Shown here: positions 15,661 through 25,700 of the stretch, in pieces
Layout of the letters: every line of letters begins with the position of its first letter
Numbering within the stretch: position 1 is the first letter of the stretch
NCBI GenBank assembly: GCA_947625965.1
Contig: CANQQO010000016.1
Span: 1-33,513 of the forward strand
Length of the DNA: 33,513 nt
Reading direction: 5' to 3'
Origin: an uncultured Oscillospiraceae bacterium
GTDB taxonomy: Bacteria; Bacillota; Clostridia; Oscillospirales; Oscillospiraceae
The notes under the pieces: model-generated
The model's database searches: none
What the model saw: only the letters and a program-made list of their open reading frames with translations
Told to the model about the DNA's origin: nothing
Position numbers and translations under genes: made by a program

Positions 15661-16274
15661 AGGTTTTCCGTCTCCGCGTCCAGCGCCGCCAGAGCGCGGC
15701 GGATGTCGCCGTAGCTGTGGCCCCGGCGGAGGAGGGCGTTCACGACCCGCTGGGTCGCCTTGGGGTCCCCGTCCTCGGACAGATGGGCGCGAAGATAATT
15801 TTCAATGGCCTCGTTCTGGTCGGGATAGTCCGCCAGCGCCTCGTCCCAATAGGCCTTGGGGATCTGCTTTTCATAGAGGACCTGCCGGGCGCGGGTCAGC
15901 CCGTAGCCCTTGGCGGCGCAGCGGGCGGCCAAGCGCTTGGCCACCTCCCGGTCGTCCACCAGGTCCAGGTCCGCCATCCAGGCGACCGCCTGCCTGGCCT
16001 GGTCCGGGTCCTCCCCTTTTTGGACCAGGCGGCGCTCCAGGTCCCGGCGGGACACGTCGGCGGCGGCCACGATCCGCACCGCCCGATTCTTGGCGGAGAG
16101 CTCCCCCGCCGTCTGGCGGAGCTGGGCATATTCCGCCTCCGTCAGCTCCCTTCCGGGGGCCAGGGCAAATTCCGCCACCGTCTGGGCATAGAGCCGCAGA
16201 GCGGCGCCGCCAGAAAAGCGGACATAGTACCTCCCCGCCCGGTCCGGCGAGGGTGAGACGGACTCACAGGTCAT
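15657..16274 (-). CDS. recX: Regulatory protein RecX
   Basis: The 205-aa protein binds RecA filaments and modulates recombination. It is built of three-helix repeats, visible as [38 protein letters not shown] and [24 protein letters not shown]. Start ATG 16274 is preferred over the TTG at 16280; either start lies inside the end of recA, giving an 11-bp overlap with translational coupling. recA-recX order is classic. Length is normal for Firmicutes. Confidence 0.93.
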   Translation of the reverse strand: MTCESVSPSPDRAGRYYVRFSGGAALRLYAQTVAEFALAPGRELTEAEYAQLRQTAGELSAKNRAVRIVAAADVSRRDLERRLVQKGEDPDQARQAVAWMADLDLVDDREVAKRLAARCAAKGYGLTRARQVLYEKQIPKAYWDEALADYPDQNEAIENYLRAHLSEDGDPKATQRVVNALLRRGHSYGDIRRALAALDAETENL

Positions 16275-17367
16275 CGTCAAACTCTTCCGCCGTGATGGCC
16301 ACCGGCTTCTGGGCCGCCTTGGCGGGGGCCTTGGACAGGCCCTGGAGCTTCCACATATTCTCCCGGACCTGGGCCTCCACCTTCTCGGCCACCTCGGGGT
16401 TGGCCTGGAGGTAATCCTTCACGCTGTCCCGGCCCTGGCCGATCCGCTCGTCGCCCATGGAGAACCAGCTTCCGCTCTTCTGAATGATCTCCAACTGGAC
16501 CGCCAGATCTACCAGCTCGCCCCACTTGCTGATGCCCTGGCCGTAATAGATGTCGAAAACGGCCTCCCGGAAGGGTGGGGCCACCTTGTTCTTGACCACC
16601 TTGACCCGGGTCTTGTTGCCAATGATGTTGGTGCCGTCCTTGATCGTCTCGATCTTCCGCACGTCCAGGCGGACGGAAGCGTAGAATTTCAGGGCGTTGC
16701 CGCCGGTGGTGGTCTCCGGGTTGCCGTACATGACGCCGATCTTCATGCGAAGCTGATTGATGAAGATCACCACGCAGTTGGTCTTGGAAATGCTGCCCGC
16801 CAGCTTCCGGAGAGCCTGGGACATGAGCCGGGCCTGGAGGCCCACAAAGGCGTCGCCCATCTCCCCCTCGATCTCCTGCCGGGGGGTCAGGGCCGCCACG
16901 GAATCCACCACCACCGCGTCCACCGCGCCGGAACGGACCAGGGCATCGGTGATCTCCAGCGCCTGCTCGCCGGTGTCCGGCTGGGAGACCAGCATATTGT
17001 CCGTGTCCACGCCAAGGGCGGCGGCGTAGACCGGGTCCAGAGCGTGCTCCGCGTCCACAAAAGCCACCTCGCCGCCCAGCTTCTGGGCCTCCGCCAGGAT
17101 GTGGAGGGCCAGGGTGGTCTTGCCGGAGGACTCGGGGCCGTAGATCTCAATGATCCGCCCCTTGGGGACGCCGCCGATGCCCAGAGCCGCGTCCAGGGCC
17201 AGGGAGCCCGTGGGAATGGCGTCCACGTTCATCTCGGGCCGGTCGCCCAGACGCATCACCGCGCCCTTGCCGTAGGTCTTCTCGATCTGGGCCAGGGCCG
17301 TCTGCAACGCTTTCTTCTTGTCCGCCGCCGGGGCGGGGGCTTCATAATTTGTCTTCTTCGTCGCCAT
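16264..17367 (-). CDS. recA: Recombinase RecA
   Basis: The 367-aa recombinase drives strand exchange and LexA-type SOS induction. The Walker A motif is GPESSGKTT, the Walker B region is [12 protein letters not shown], and the L1/L2 regions and [21 protein letters not shown] are intact. The C-terminus ends in acidic EEFDDDL as usual. It lies 3 bp after prmC and overlaps recX. No separate promoter or SOS box is apparent in the 3-bp gap, so it seems to be transcribed from upstream, or from a promoter inside prmC that I could not identify. Confidence 0.99.
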   Translation of the reverse strand: MATKKTNYEAPAPAADKKKALQTALAQIEKTYGKGAVMRLGDRPEMNVDAIPTGSLALDAALGIGGVPKGRIIEIYGPESSGKTTLALHILAEAQKLGGEVAFVDAEHALDPVYAAALGVDTDNMLVSQPDTGEQALEITDALVRSGAVDAVVVDSVAALTPRQEIEGEMGDAFVGLQARLMSQALRKLAGSISKTNCVVIFINQLRMKIGVMYGNPETTTGGNALKFYASVRLDVRKIETIKDGTNIIGNKTRVKVVKNKVAPPFREAVFDIYYGQGISKWGELVDLAVQLEIIQKSGSWFSMGDERIGQGRDSVKDYLQANPEVAEKVEAQVRENMWKLQGLSKAPAKAAQKPVAITAEEFDDDL

Positions 17368-17370
17368 ATG

Positions 17371-18249
17371 CTAGGTTCCTTCCTTCCCCTGATATTGGGC
17401 GCACACCGCCCGCAGGATCTCTTGATTGTCCCGGGTCCATTCCAGGACGGTATAGCCGTTGTTCCGCAAGATCTCCTCCACGCCTTTTTCCTGGCCCAGA
17501 CCAAATTCCAGGCAGAGGATGCCCCCGGGCTTGAGGGCGGAGGTGAAGTTTTCCGCGATCGCCCGATAGAAGTCCAGTCCGTCGGCGCCCCCGTGGAGGG
17601 CAAGCTCCGGCTCATAGCACCGGACGCTCTTGGGCAGCTCCCCCATTTCCGCCGTGGAAATGTAGGGGGGATTGGACACGATCATGTCGAATTTCCCCAA
17701 AAAGCCGGGGGCCGCCTGGGCGGCGTCCGCCTGGACACAGGAGACCCGCCCGGACAGGTGGTGCAGCGTGATGTTCTTCTTCGCCACGGCCAGAGCCTCC
17801 CGGGAGAGGTCCGCCAGGGTGACCCGGGCGTCCTTCACCCGGCTGGCGATGGCCAGGCCGATGCAGCCCGAGCCGGTACACAGGTCCAGGATCCGGGGAC
17901 TTTTGTCCAGGAACAGGGCCTTCTTAATTGCCAGGCCCGTGACGGCGCAGGTGTCGTCCCGGGGGATCAGAACATCCCGGTTTACATAAAGTTTCAACCC
18001 ATAGAATTCCCATTCCCCCAGCACATAGGCCAGGGGCTCGCCCTCCAGGATGCGGCCCATCTCGTCCTCCAAGGCGTGGCAGACGGAGGAGGACACCACC
18101 TCCTCCTGACGGGCCAGCAGCTCCTCCTGGCGCAGGCCGGTGACGTGGCTCAGAAGGTTCCGGGCCAGGAACGCCGCCTCCTGGGGCGTCTCGGTCGGGA
18201 GAAAGCCCTCCCGGGCGGCGAGGTAAAGCTCTTTCAGCGTCGCTACCAA
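17371..18249 (-). CDS. prmC: Peptide chain release factor N(5)-glutamine methyltransferase
   Basis: The 292-aa enzyme methylates the GGQ glutamine of release factors RF1 and RF2. The N-terminal helical domain (LREELLARQEE-type region) is followed by a Rossmann methyltransferase core with LDLCTGSGCIGLAIA (SAM loop) and the catalytic NPPY in VSNPPYIS. The start is TTG 18249, chosen because GAGGGGG lies about 7 bases upstream; the open frame continues upstream but only into the DUF1385 gene, which it overlaps by 7 bp. Coupling of prmC with DUF1385 (YqhQ) is common in Firmicutes. Confidence 0.94.
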   Translation of the reverse strand: MVATLKELYLAAREGFLPTETPQEAAFLARNLLSHVTGLRQEELLARQEEVVSSSVCHALEDEMGRILEGEPLAYVLGEWEFYGLKLYVNRDVLIPRDDTCAVTGLAIKKALFLDKSPRILDLCTGSGCIGLAIASRVKDARVTLADLSREALAVAKKNITLHHLSGRVSCVQADAAQAAPGFLGKFDMIVSNPPYISTAEMGELPKSVRCYEPELALHGGADGLDFYRAIAENFTSALKPGGILCLEFGLGQEKGVEEILRNNGYTVLEWTRDNQEILRAVCAQYQGKEGT

Positions 18250-19244
18250 CGGTCCGCCCCCTCCTGCTCCGGCAGTACCGCCCGCAGGGCGGCGATGCCC
18301 ACCTCGATCATACCATCGTCGGGCTCGTTGGTGGTGAAGTTCTGGAACCACATACCGGGGGCGGTGAGGATCCGGGTGAGGAAATTGTCGTACCGGCCCA
18401 CGATCCGATTGACCTCATAGCTCACGGAGACCACCAGGGGCAGAAGCAGCAGCTTGTACACGATCATGAGGATCCGATACCAGATCCCGCCCCGAAGGGC
18501 CGCCAGACTGGGGACCAGGGCCAGCAGTACCGCCGACGCCACGGAAAAGACCAGAATGGACAGCAGCATCACCACCAGCAGAAAGCTGGTGCCGCAGCGT
18601 GGGTGCTTCCGGGTCTGGACCCGGACGTTTTCCACCGTCAGGGGCAGGCCCGCCTCATAGCAGCGGATGGTCTTGTGCTCCGCGCCGTGGTAGGAAAAGA
18701 CCCGCTTCATCTCCCCCATCCGGGAGATCAGGAGCATATAGGCAAGGAAAATCAGCATCCGCACCACGCCCTCGATGAGATTGATGAGGATGGGATTGGA
18801 GATCCAGGGGTCGAAAAAGCTGCCAATGACCATAGGCAGCAGGAAAAACAGCCCCACGGACACCGCCATGCCAATGACCACCGCCACGGCGACGATAGCC
18901 TTCTGGAAGGCCTCGCTGCCCAGCTTTTCCTCCAGCCACTTGTCAAATTTGGAGGGTTCCTCCTCCGTCTCCTCCGGGGACAGGTCCGCCGAGCGCATCA
19001 GGGCTTTGACCCCGGTGACCTGGGCGTCCACAAAATTCACCACTCCCCGGATCAGGGGCCAGCGGAGGGGGGAGCTCTTCGGGGGAAGGACGCGGGCCTT
19101 GACCTCCACGTTCAGGCCCTCCGGGCCCCGGGTGACGATTGCGTCCTTCTCCGGCCCCCGCATCAGGATGCCCTCGATCAGGGCCTGTCCGCCGATCATC
19201 GTGCGGAACTGCTCCCGGCAGGGGGATTCACAGGTTTTTTTCAT
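18243..19244 (-). CDS. DUF1385 (YqhQ family) membrane protein
   Basis: The 333-aa protein begins with the conserved GGQALIEGILMRGP motif. It has membrane segments at about 120-145, 160-180, 218-245 and 255-280, and the conserved YHGAEHKTIRCYEAG and HPRCGTSFL segments that define DUF1385. In Bacillus the homologue is YqhQ; its function is not established to my knowledge. The start at 19244 has AGGAGAGG upstream. It sits between the histidine kinase (13-bp gap) and prmC (overlap). Confidence 0.93.
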   Translation of the reverse strand: MKKTCESPCREQFRTMIGGQALIEGILMRGPEKDAIVTRGPEGLNVEVKARVLPPKSSPLRWPLIRGVVNFVDAQVTGVKALMRSADLSPEETEEEPSKFDKWLEEKLGSEAFQKAIVAVAVVIGMAVSVGLFFLLPMVIGSFFDPWISNPILINLIEGVVRMLIFLAYMLLISRMGEMKRVFSYHGAEHKTIRCYEAGLPLTVENVRVQTRKHPRCGTSFLLVVMLLSILVFSVASAVLLALVPSLAALRGGIWYRILMIVYKLLLLPLVVSVSYEVNRIVGRYDNFLTRILTAPGMWFQNFTTNEPDDGMIEVGIAALRAVLPEQEGADRW

Positions 19245-19257
19245 AGCCTCTCCTTCT

Positions 19258-20685
19258 CTATTGGGCGGCGGGCAGACGGACCGTCACCAGCGTGCCGCCG
19301 CCGGTGGCGTTCTCCAGGGTCAGGCTGCCGCCGTGCATCTGGACGATCTCCTCGCAGACCGCCAGGCCGATGCCGGTGCCCCGGGTCTTGGAGCTGCCCC
19401 GATAGAATTTCATTTTCACCAGAGGAAGCTCGTCCTCCGGGATGCCGGGACCAAAGTCCCGGATGCGGATGACCACCCAGCCCCGCTCGGCGGAGATGGA
19501 CGCCTGGATCCGCTTGCCCTCTCCCCCGTGCTTGGCGGCGTTGTCCAGGATGTTCAGAAACACCTGGCGCATCCGCTTGGGGTCGCAGGGAATGGCCGGC
19601 AAAGGCTCGTCGCTTTCCTCGTATTCCAATTGGATGCCCTCCGAGGTCAGGCGGCTGCCATACATATACACAATGTCCTCAAATTCCGCCCGGAGGTCCG
19701 CTTCCTCAATGTTTAGGGTCATACGGCCGTCCTGCAATCGGGTGAAGTCCAGCAGACCGACCACCATTTCCGTCAAGCGCTTGGCCTCTCCCAAAATGAT
19801 CCGCACCCCCCGCTGGGTCTGGGGGTCCAGAGTGTCCCCGTCCAGGAGAGTCTCGCTCCAGCCGGTGATGGCCGTCAGAGGGGTCCTGAGCTCATGGGAC
19901 AAGGAGGAAATGAAATCCGCCTGGATCTTCTCGTTCTGGCTGATGGTGGCGGACAGGTCGTTGATGGCCTCCGCCAGTTTGCCCAGCTCGTCGTCGTATT
20001 TGCTTTGGATCTGGATGCCGTAGCTACCGCCGGCAATGCGGTTGGCCTTCTGGGTGATCTGATCCAGGGAGTAGAGGATGGAGCGGATGTACAGGCTCCC
20101 GCTCACCGCCACCGCGACGGCCACCACGATCAGCGCCCCCAGGGCCGCCAGGGCCACCAGGAAGATCTGCCGGTCCACCAGGCGGGTGGAGGTGACGTAG
20201 CGCAGGACGCCGATGACCTCCCCGTTGCTGTAGATCATGGGGCAGGACACCGCCAGGATCCGCTCCCCAGTGTCCGGGTCCTGCCCCAGGTAGGGACGGG
20301 TCCCCCGGGTGCTCACCGCCTCCCGGATCTCGGGCGTGGCGGGGGGATCGCCGGCCCAGGGGCCGTAGGAGGAGGCCACGATTTGGCCCTGAGCGTTGAT
20401 GAATTGGAGCTCCAAACGGTTTTTCTCCTGGAAGCTCTCGGCGTAGGCGATGCAGGACTGATAGAAGCCGTTGTAATCCAGGCCCAGAGAGTGGGAAAAA
20501 TACTCCGTCGTGGTCTTGGCCCGGTAGCGCATATCCGCCTCCAGGGAAGAATAGCTGGACACGGCGAACAGCGCCGTCACTCCCATGACGCAGGCCAGGC
20601 CCAAAGAGCAGACCACGATCAGCGTCCCCACCAGATACCGGCCCTGGAGGGTACTGGGCCGCCGCTCCTTCCTGCCGCCGGGCAT
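19258..20685 (-). CDS. Sensor histidine kinase
   Basis: The 475-aa membrane kinase has TM1 (about 20-45), an extracytoplasmic sensor region (about 46-172, Cache-like size), TM2 (about 175-200) and HAMP (about 201-255). HisKA follows with the phospho-accepting His in SSLSHELRTPL. HATPase follows with NILDNAAKHG (N box), DFGPGIP (G1) and GTGIGLA (G2). Start ATG 20685 shares one base with the stop of the response regulator (TGATG); a GTG at 20697 is possible. The pair forms a PhoR/WalK-like two-component system. The stimulus is unknown; the lipoprotein upstream is a candidate accessory sensor. Confidence 0.95.
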   Translation of the reverse strand: MPGGRKERRPSTLQGRYLVGTLIVVCSLGLACVMGVTALFAVSSYSSLEADMRYRAKTTTEYFSHSLGLDYNGFYQSCIAYAESFQEKNRLELQFINAQGQIVASSYGPWAGDPPATPEIREAVSTRGTRPYLGQDPDTGERILAVSCPMIYSNGEVIGVLRYVTSTRLVDRQIFLVALAALGALIVVAVAVAVSGSLYIRSILYSLDQITQKANRIAGGSYGIQIQSKYDDELGKLAEAINDLSATISQNEKIQADFISSLSHELRTPLTAITGWSETLLDGDTLDPQTQRGVRIILGEAKRLTEMVVGLLDFTRLQDGRMTLNIEEADLRAEFEDIVYMYGSRLTSEGIQLEYEESDEPLPAIPCDPKRMRQVFLNILDNAAKHGGEGKRIQASISAERGWVVIRIRDFGPGIPEDELPLVKMKFYRGSSKTRGTGIGLAVCEEIVQMHGGSLTLENATGGGTLVTVRLPAAQ

Positions 20686-21371
20686 CAGGCGCCCCACTTA
20701 TAGCCGAAGCCCCAGACAGTCGTGATGTAGGAGGGGTTGGCGGTGTCGTCCTCGATCTTGATCCGCAGACGGCGGATGTTCACGTCCACGATCTTCAGAT
20801 CTCCCTCATAATCCCGGCCCCAGACCGCCGAAAGGATGTCCTCCCGGGACAGGGCCCGGCCCGGATTCTGCATAAACAGCTTCATAATGGCATACTCCAC
20901 CTGGGTCAAGCGGACCCGGTTCCCGGCCTTTTCCAGCGTGTGGTTCCGGGTGTTCATCACAAAGGGGCCCTGGGTCAGCAGCTCCCCGCCGCCGGTGCTG
21001 TCCCCGCCCAGGCGGCGGTACAGCGCGTCGATGCGGGCCGTCAGCTCCGCCGGGGAGAAGGGCTTGGTCACATAGTCGTCGGCCCCGGTCATAAGGCCCG
21101 TGATCTTGTCCATCTCCTGAGTCCGGGCGGTGAGCATGATGATGCCGATCTGCTTGTCGGAGGCCCGGATCCGGCGGCAGACCTCAAAGCCGTCCATGTC
21201 CGGCAGCATGATGTCCAAAATCGCCACGCCAGTATCCGGATTCTCCCGGAGCCGGTCCAAAGCCTCCTGGCCCGTGCCGGCCTCGATGGCCTCGTACCCC
21301 GCCCGGCGGAGATTGATGACCACAAAGGAGCGGATATTCTCTTCATCCTCCAAAATCATTACCTTTTTCAT
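20685..21371 (-). CDS. OmpR/PhoB-family response regulator
   Basis: The 228-aa regulator has a receiver domain with acidic pocket EDEEN, phosphorylation Asp in ILDIMLPD (about residue 53), MLTART and TKPF. A winged-helix DNA-binding domain (about 130-228) follows, with LTQVEYAIMKLFMQNPG, SREDILSAVWG and VDVNIRRLRIKIEDD...YITTVWGFGYKW. This class binds tandem direct repeats with 11-bp phasing. It is co-translated with the kinase. The triple CTTAA repeat at 1965-1991 has the right geometry for such a protein, but nothing links the two directly. Confidence 0.96.
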   Translation of the reverse strand: MKKVMILEDEENIRSFVVINLRRAGYEAIEAGTGQEALDRLRENPDTGVAILDIMLPDMDGFEVCRRIRASDKQIGIIMLTARTQEMDKITGLMTGADDYVTKPFSPAELTARIDALYRRLGGDSTGGGELLTQGPFVMNTRNHTLEKAGNRVRLTQVEYAIMKLFMQNPGRALSREDILSAVWGRDYEGDLKIVDVNIRRLRIKIEDDTANPSYITTVWGFGYKWGA

Positions 21372-21383
21372 TGCAAATCCTCT

Positions 21384-22673
21384 CTAAATCTGCCCTGTTT
21401 TCCAATCTCTCTGGACCAAATGAAAGCTGTCCGTCAAGCTCTGCTGGGTAATGGCGTAATCCCCGGCGGACGCCAAAGCGGCCGCGTAGGTCACGGTGTC
21501 TGTCCGCAGCAGGACGAAACGGCCCCGGCTGGCGGCCTGGGCGTCCCGGTCCGCCCCGGTAAAAGCGTAGACGGTAAACAGCAGCTCTCCGTCCCCGCCG
21601 TAAAAGTCATACTGCCCTTCCCCCGCCTCCACGGTGACGGAAGGGGCCCAGGCGCTGTCCAGGTTCAAATACCATCCGGCGGGGTCCTGGTGGTAGGTGT
21701 AGCGCTTGGTCACCTCCCGGCCATCGGGGGTCAGGGCGTACCAGCGGATCAGGTATCCGCCGCTCTCGGCGGACTCCGCCGTGGGGCCGGCAAGCCCCTC
21801 CGGGAGCTCCACCGTCCCGTCGCCGTCGATGTCCTCGGCGAAGATGACCTCCGGCTGATGGGCGGGGGTCCCGTCGGCGATCCTTTGGAAGCCGCCCTCC
21901 GTCAGGGCAAAGACGTCCGTGACCAAGCCCCCCTCCCCGTCGCCGCTGGCGGCGAAGACCGCCCGGGTCCCGTCGGTCAGGGCGCCGGCGATCACCCGCC
22001 GGAGGCGGCGGGCAGGCTCGGAGAGGGCCGCCCGCTCATATCGCTTGGCCGTCCCCTCGGAAAAGCCGTAGAGCTCCGCCAGGCCCGGGTCCGTCTCCGC
22101 CTCCCCGGGCCGGAGGAGCAGCAGCTCCTCGCCTTCGGCGCCGTCCATGTCCAGGGTCAGGAACGCGGCGTAATTGGCGGAGAGCAGCCGGCTGAGCCCG
22201 CTGTCCCCCAGAGAATAGACGCTGACGGAACGGGGCAGCTTCTCGCTGAGCCGCAGGCCCACCACCAGCTCCACTCCGCCCCGGCCGTCCATCTGCGCGT
22301 ATTCCACCCGGTCAAAGGCCGAGCCGTAGCTTTCAAGGGTGTGGATCAGGGTAAATTCCTCCCCCTGACGGCGGAAGATCAAGATCCGAAGGGGCTTTTC
22401 CTCCCCAGCGCGGGCAAAGAGAAGGTATTCCTCCTCCCCATCCCCGTCCAGGTCGGCGGTCTGGACCGTCTGCTGATGCTCCCCCGCCACGGGAGCGCTG
22501 TATTCCAAGCCGGTCATGGCCCGGTCAATGGCCGATTGAAAAGCCTCGCTTTCCCCCGACCGGCGGGGCAGGCAGTAAAGCTGCTCCGCCGTGGCGATGC
22601 CGCAGCCGGAAAGGGTCAGGACCGCCAGGAGGAAAAGGAGGGCAAGGCCCAGGTTTTTTCTCATCTTTGGCAT
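21384..22673 (-). CDS. Lipoprotein with FG-GAP/VCBS-like Asp-rich repeats
   Basis: The 429-aa protein has a lipoprotein signal with lipobox LSGC (Cys24), so it should be anchored outside the membrane. Repeats of the DxDGDGxxE type, typical of integrin-like/VCBS calcium loops, appear at TADLDGDGEEEYLLF (about 72), AQMDGRGGVELVVG, LDMDGAEGEELLLL and EDIDGDGTVELPE; the second and third are degenerate. The start at 22673 follows GGAGGGGGAG; ATG 22664 is an alternative. It lies 12 bp before the response regulator and heads the run. A role feeding an external signal to the kinase is plausible but inferred from context. Confidence 0.85.
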   Translation of the reverse strand: MPKMRKNLGLALLFLLAVLTLSGCGIATAEQLYCLPRRSGESEAFQSAIDRAMTGLEYSAPVAGEHQQTVQTADLDGDGEEEYLLFARAGEEKPLRILIFRRQGEEFTLIHTLESYGSAFDRVEYAQMDGRGGVELVVGLRLSEKLPRSVSVYSLGDSGLSRLLSANYAAFLTLDMDGAEGEELLLLRPGEAETDPGLAELYGFSEGTAKRYERAALSEPARRLRRVIAGALTDGTRAVFAASGDGEGGLVTDVFALTEGGFQRIADGTPAHQPEVIFAEDIDGDGTVELPEGLAGPTAESAESGGYLIRWYALTPDGREVTKRYTYHQDPAGWYLNLDSAWAPSVTVEAGEGQYDFYGGDGELLFTVYAFTGADRDAQAASRGRFVLLRTDTVTYAAALASAGDYAITQQSLTDSFHLVQRDWKTGQI

Positions 22674-22714
22674 CTCCCCCTCCAGGCTCCCGGCAGCCGG
22701 TCGTTATCTCGGTT

Positions 22715-22720
22715 ATTATA
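22715..22720 (-). promoter_or_regulatory. -10 box for the lipoprotein-regulator-kinase run
   Basis: On the minus strand TATAAT occurs in the 71-bp gap between dnaE and the lipoprotein gene; the -35 at 17 bp (TTCCCT) is weak. I see no convincing dnaE terminator in this gap. Confidence 0.5.
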
Positions 22721-22744
22721 ACACATCTTTTTGAAAAAGGGAAG

Positions 22745-25700
22745 CTATTTCACAACAACATTCCCGTTTCCCAGCACATTTTCCAGCTCCGCCACCAGCC
22801 GCCGGTCCAGGCCGCACCGGGTCCCCCGGCGCAGGCGGGTGTCGGCAAAGTACACCACCGCCTGGGCCGTCCCCGGGAACATATTCAGCATGGCCCGTAC
22901 CTTCCGAAATCGGGCGTCCGTCTCGGTTGGCAGCCGGAGATACAGCGTGGTCCCCGGAAGCTGATTTGGGGGAAGCCGGGGCTCCGCCGGCGGCGGGGCC
23001 TGGGAAAAGTCGGAGATGGGCCGCGCCCGATTCACCACGATCTGGGGCTCCTTCTCGTCCCGGAGGGACAGCCGGCCCGTGATCACAACGGGGTTGTTCT
23101 CCCGGAGGTAGCCGCCATACTCGCTCAGGACGTTGGAGAAGGCCAAAAGTTCAATGGAGGCGGTGTCGTCCTCCACGGTGACGTAGGCCATCATGGAGTT
23201 GTTCCTGGTGGTCTTCATCTTCACGGTCTGGACGATGCCCGCGACGCTGACGATCTGATCGTCGGCAAAGCCCGCGTCCTCCGACGTCAGCTCCCCGATG
23301 GGGATGACGTGGGTATTTTTCAAATAGGGCCGATAGTCGTCCATGGGATGGCCGGAGAGGTAGAGACCGGTGGTCTCCTTCTCCATCAGCATCCTCTGGG
23401 ACCGGTCCAGCTCCGGCAGGGTGGGAATGGGCACGCTGGCGGCCCGATCCTCCCCCTGGAGCATGGCAAACAGGCCCATCTGGCCCTCCAGATTCCGCTT
23501 CCGGGTGGCGGACACGCTGTCCATCATCGGCTCGTACACCGCCAGCAGCTCGCTGCGGCGGTGGCCCAGGCAGTCCATGGCGCCGCACTTGATGAAGTTC
23601 TCCACGGCCCGCTTGTTCAGCTCCCCCTCCCCCATCCGCTGGAGAAAGTCCTCCAGGGACTGGAAGGGGCCGCCCTCGGCCCGCTTTTCCACCACGGAAC
23701 GGATCAGCCCGTGGCCCACGTTCTTCACGGCCCCCAGGCCAAATCGGATGGCGTCCCCCTCCACCACGAAGTGGTCCTCCGACCGGTTGATGTCCGGCGG
23801 CAGAGTCCGGATGCCCCACTCCTTGCACTCGGCGATGTAGCCCGCCACCTTCTCGGAGTAGTCCAGCACCGAGGTCATGAGGGCGGCCATGTATTGGAGG
23901 GGGTAGTGGCACTTGAGGTAGGCGGTCTGATAGCTGACCACGGCGTAGCAGGCGGAGTGGGCCTTGTTGAAGGCATAGTCGCCGAAGGCCACGATCTCGT
24001 CGTAAATGGACTGGGCCGCCGCCTCGCCGACCCCCCGGGCCACCGCGCCGGGGATGTTCTGCTTGGGGTCGCCGTAGACGAAGACCGGCCGCTCCGCGTC
24101 GATGATCTTCTGCTTTTTCTTGGAGATGGCCCTGCGGATGTTGTCCGCCTGGCCCATGGAGTAGCCGCCCAGGGAGCGGAAGATCTCAATGACCTGCTCC
24201 TGGTAGAGAATGACCCCGTAGGTGACCTTCAGAATCGGCTCCAGGAGGGGAGTCTTGTAGGTGATCTTCCTGGGGTCCTGTTTATTCGCGATGAAGGTGG
24301 GAATGGACTCCATGGGGCCCGGGCGGTAGAGGGCCACCAGGGCCGTCAAGTCCTCGATGGAGGTGGGCTTCATGTTCATACAGACGCCGGTAATGCCGGC
24401 GGACTCCAACTGGAACACGCCCTGGGTCTTGCCCTCGGCCAGCATGGCGTAGGTCTCCCGGTCGAAGTCCGGCACCGCCTGGATGGAGAAGTCCGGCTGG
24501 AGCTTCCGGATCTGGGCCTCGGCGTCGGCGATGACCGTCAGGTTCCGCAGGCCCAAAAAGTCCATTTTGAGAAGGCCCAGCTCCTCGATGGTGGTCATGG
24601 TGTACTGGGTGACGATGGTGTCGTCGTTCCGGGACAGGGGCACGTAGGTGTCCACGGGCTTTGCCGTGATCACCACGCCGGCGGCGTGGGTGGAGGTGTT
24701 CCGGGGCATCCCCTCCAGGCTCATGGCGGTGTCGATGAGGGTCTTCACCCGTCCGTCCCCGTCATACATCTCCTTCAGCCGGGGGGAGACGTTCAGCGCC
24801 TCTTTCAGCGTGATGTGGAGGGTGGTGGGCACCAGCTTTGCCACCACGTCGGTCTCGGCGTAGGTGAAGTTCAGCGCCCGGCCCACGTCCCGGATGGCGC
24901 CCCGGGCCGCCATGGTGCCGAAGGTGACGATCTGGGCCACATGGTCCTTGCCGTACTTCTCCGTCACGTAGTCAATGACCTCGCCCCGGCGCTCCTGGCA
25001 GAAGTCCGTGTCGAAATCCGGCATACTGACCCGCTCGGGGTTCAAAAACCGCTCGAAGATCAGGCTGTACTTCATGGGGTCCACCTCCGTGATGTGGAGG
25101 CAGTAGGCGGCAATGGAGGCCGCGCCCGAGCCGCGGCCCGGTCCCACGGGGATGCCCGACTCCTTGGCGTAGCGGATAAAATCCCAGACAATGAGATAGT
25201 AGTTTACATAACCCATCTTGGAAATGACGCCCATCTCATATTCCAGCCGCCGGCGGTATTCCTCCGGCGGGTTCTCATAGCGCTTTTGGAAGCCCTCCAG
25301 GCACAGACGGCGGAAATAAGTCTCGCTGTCCTCCCCGGTGGGCACCGGAAACTCCGGCAGATGGTACTGGTTGAAGACGAACTCCACATTGCACCGCTGG
25401 GCGATCTTGACCGTATTTTCAAAGGCTTCCTCACAGTCCGGGAAGCGCTCGCGCATTTCCTCCTCGCTCTTGAGGTAGAATTCCTCGGTCTGGAATTTCA
25501 TGCGGTTGGGGTCGTCCACGGTCTTGGCGGTCTGGATGCACAGAAGCACGTCCTGGATCTTCGCGTCCTCCCGGCGGAGGTAGTGGGCGTCGTTGGTGAC
25601 CACCAGGGGCAGGCCCGTCTCCCGGGCCAGGCGGCGGATGCCCTGGTTCACGGCCCGCTGGGCATCGATGCCGTGGTCCTGAAGCTCCAGGAAGAAATTT

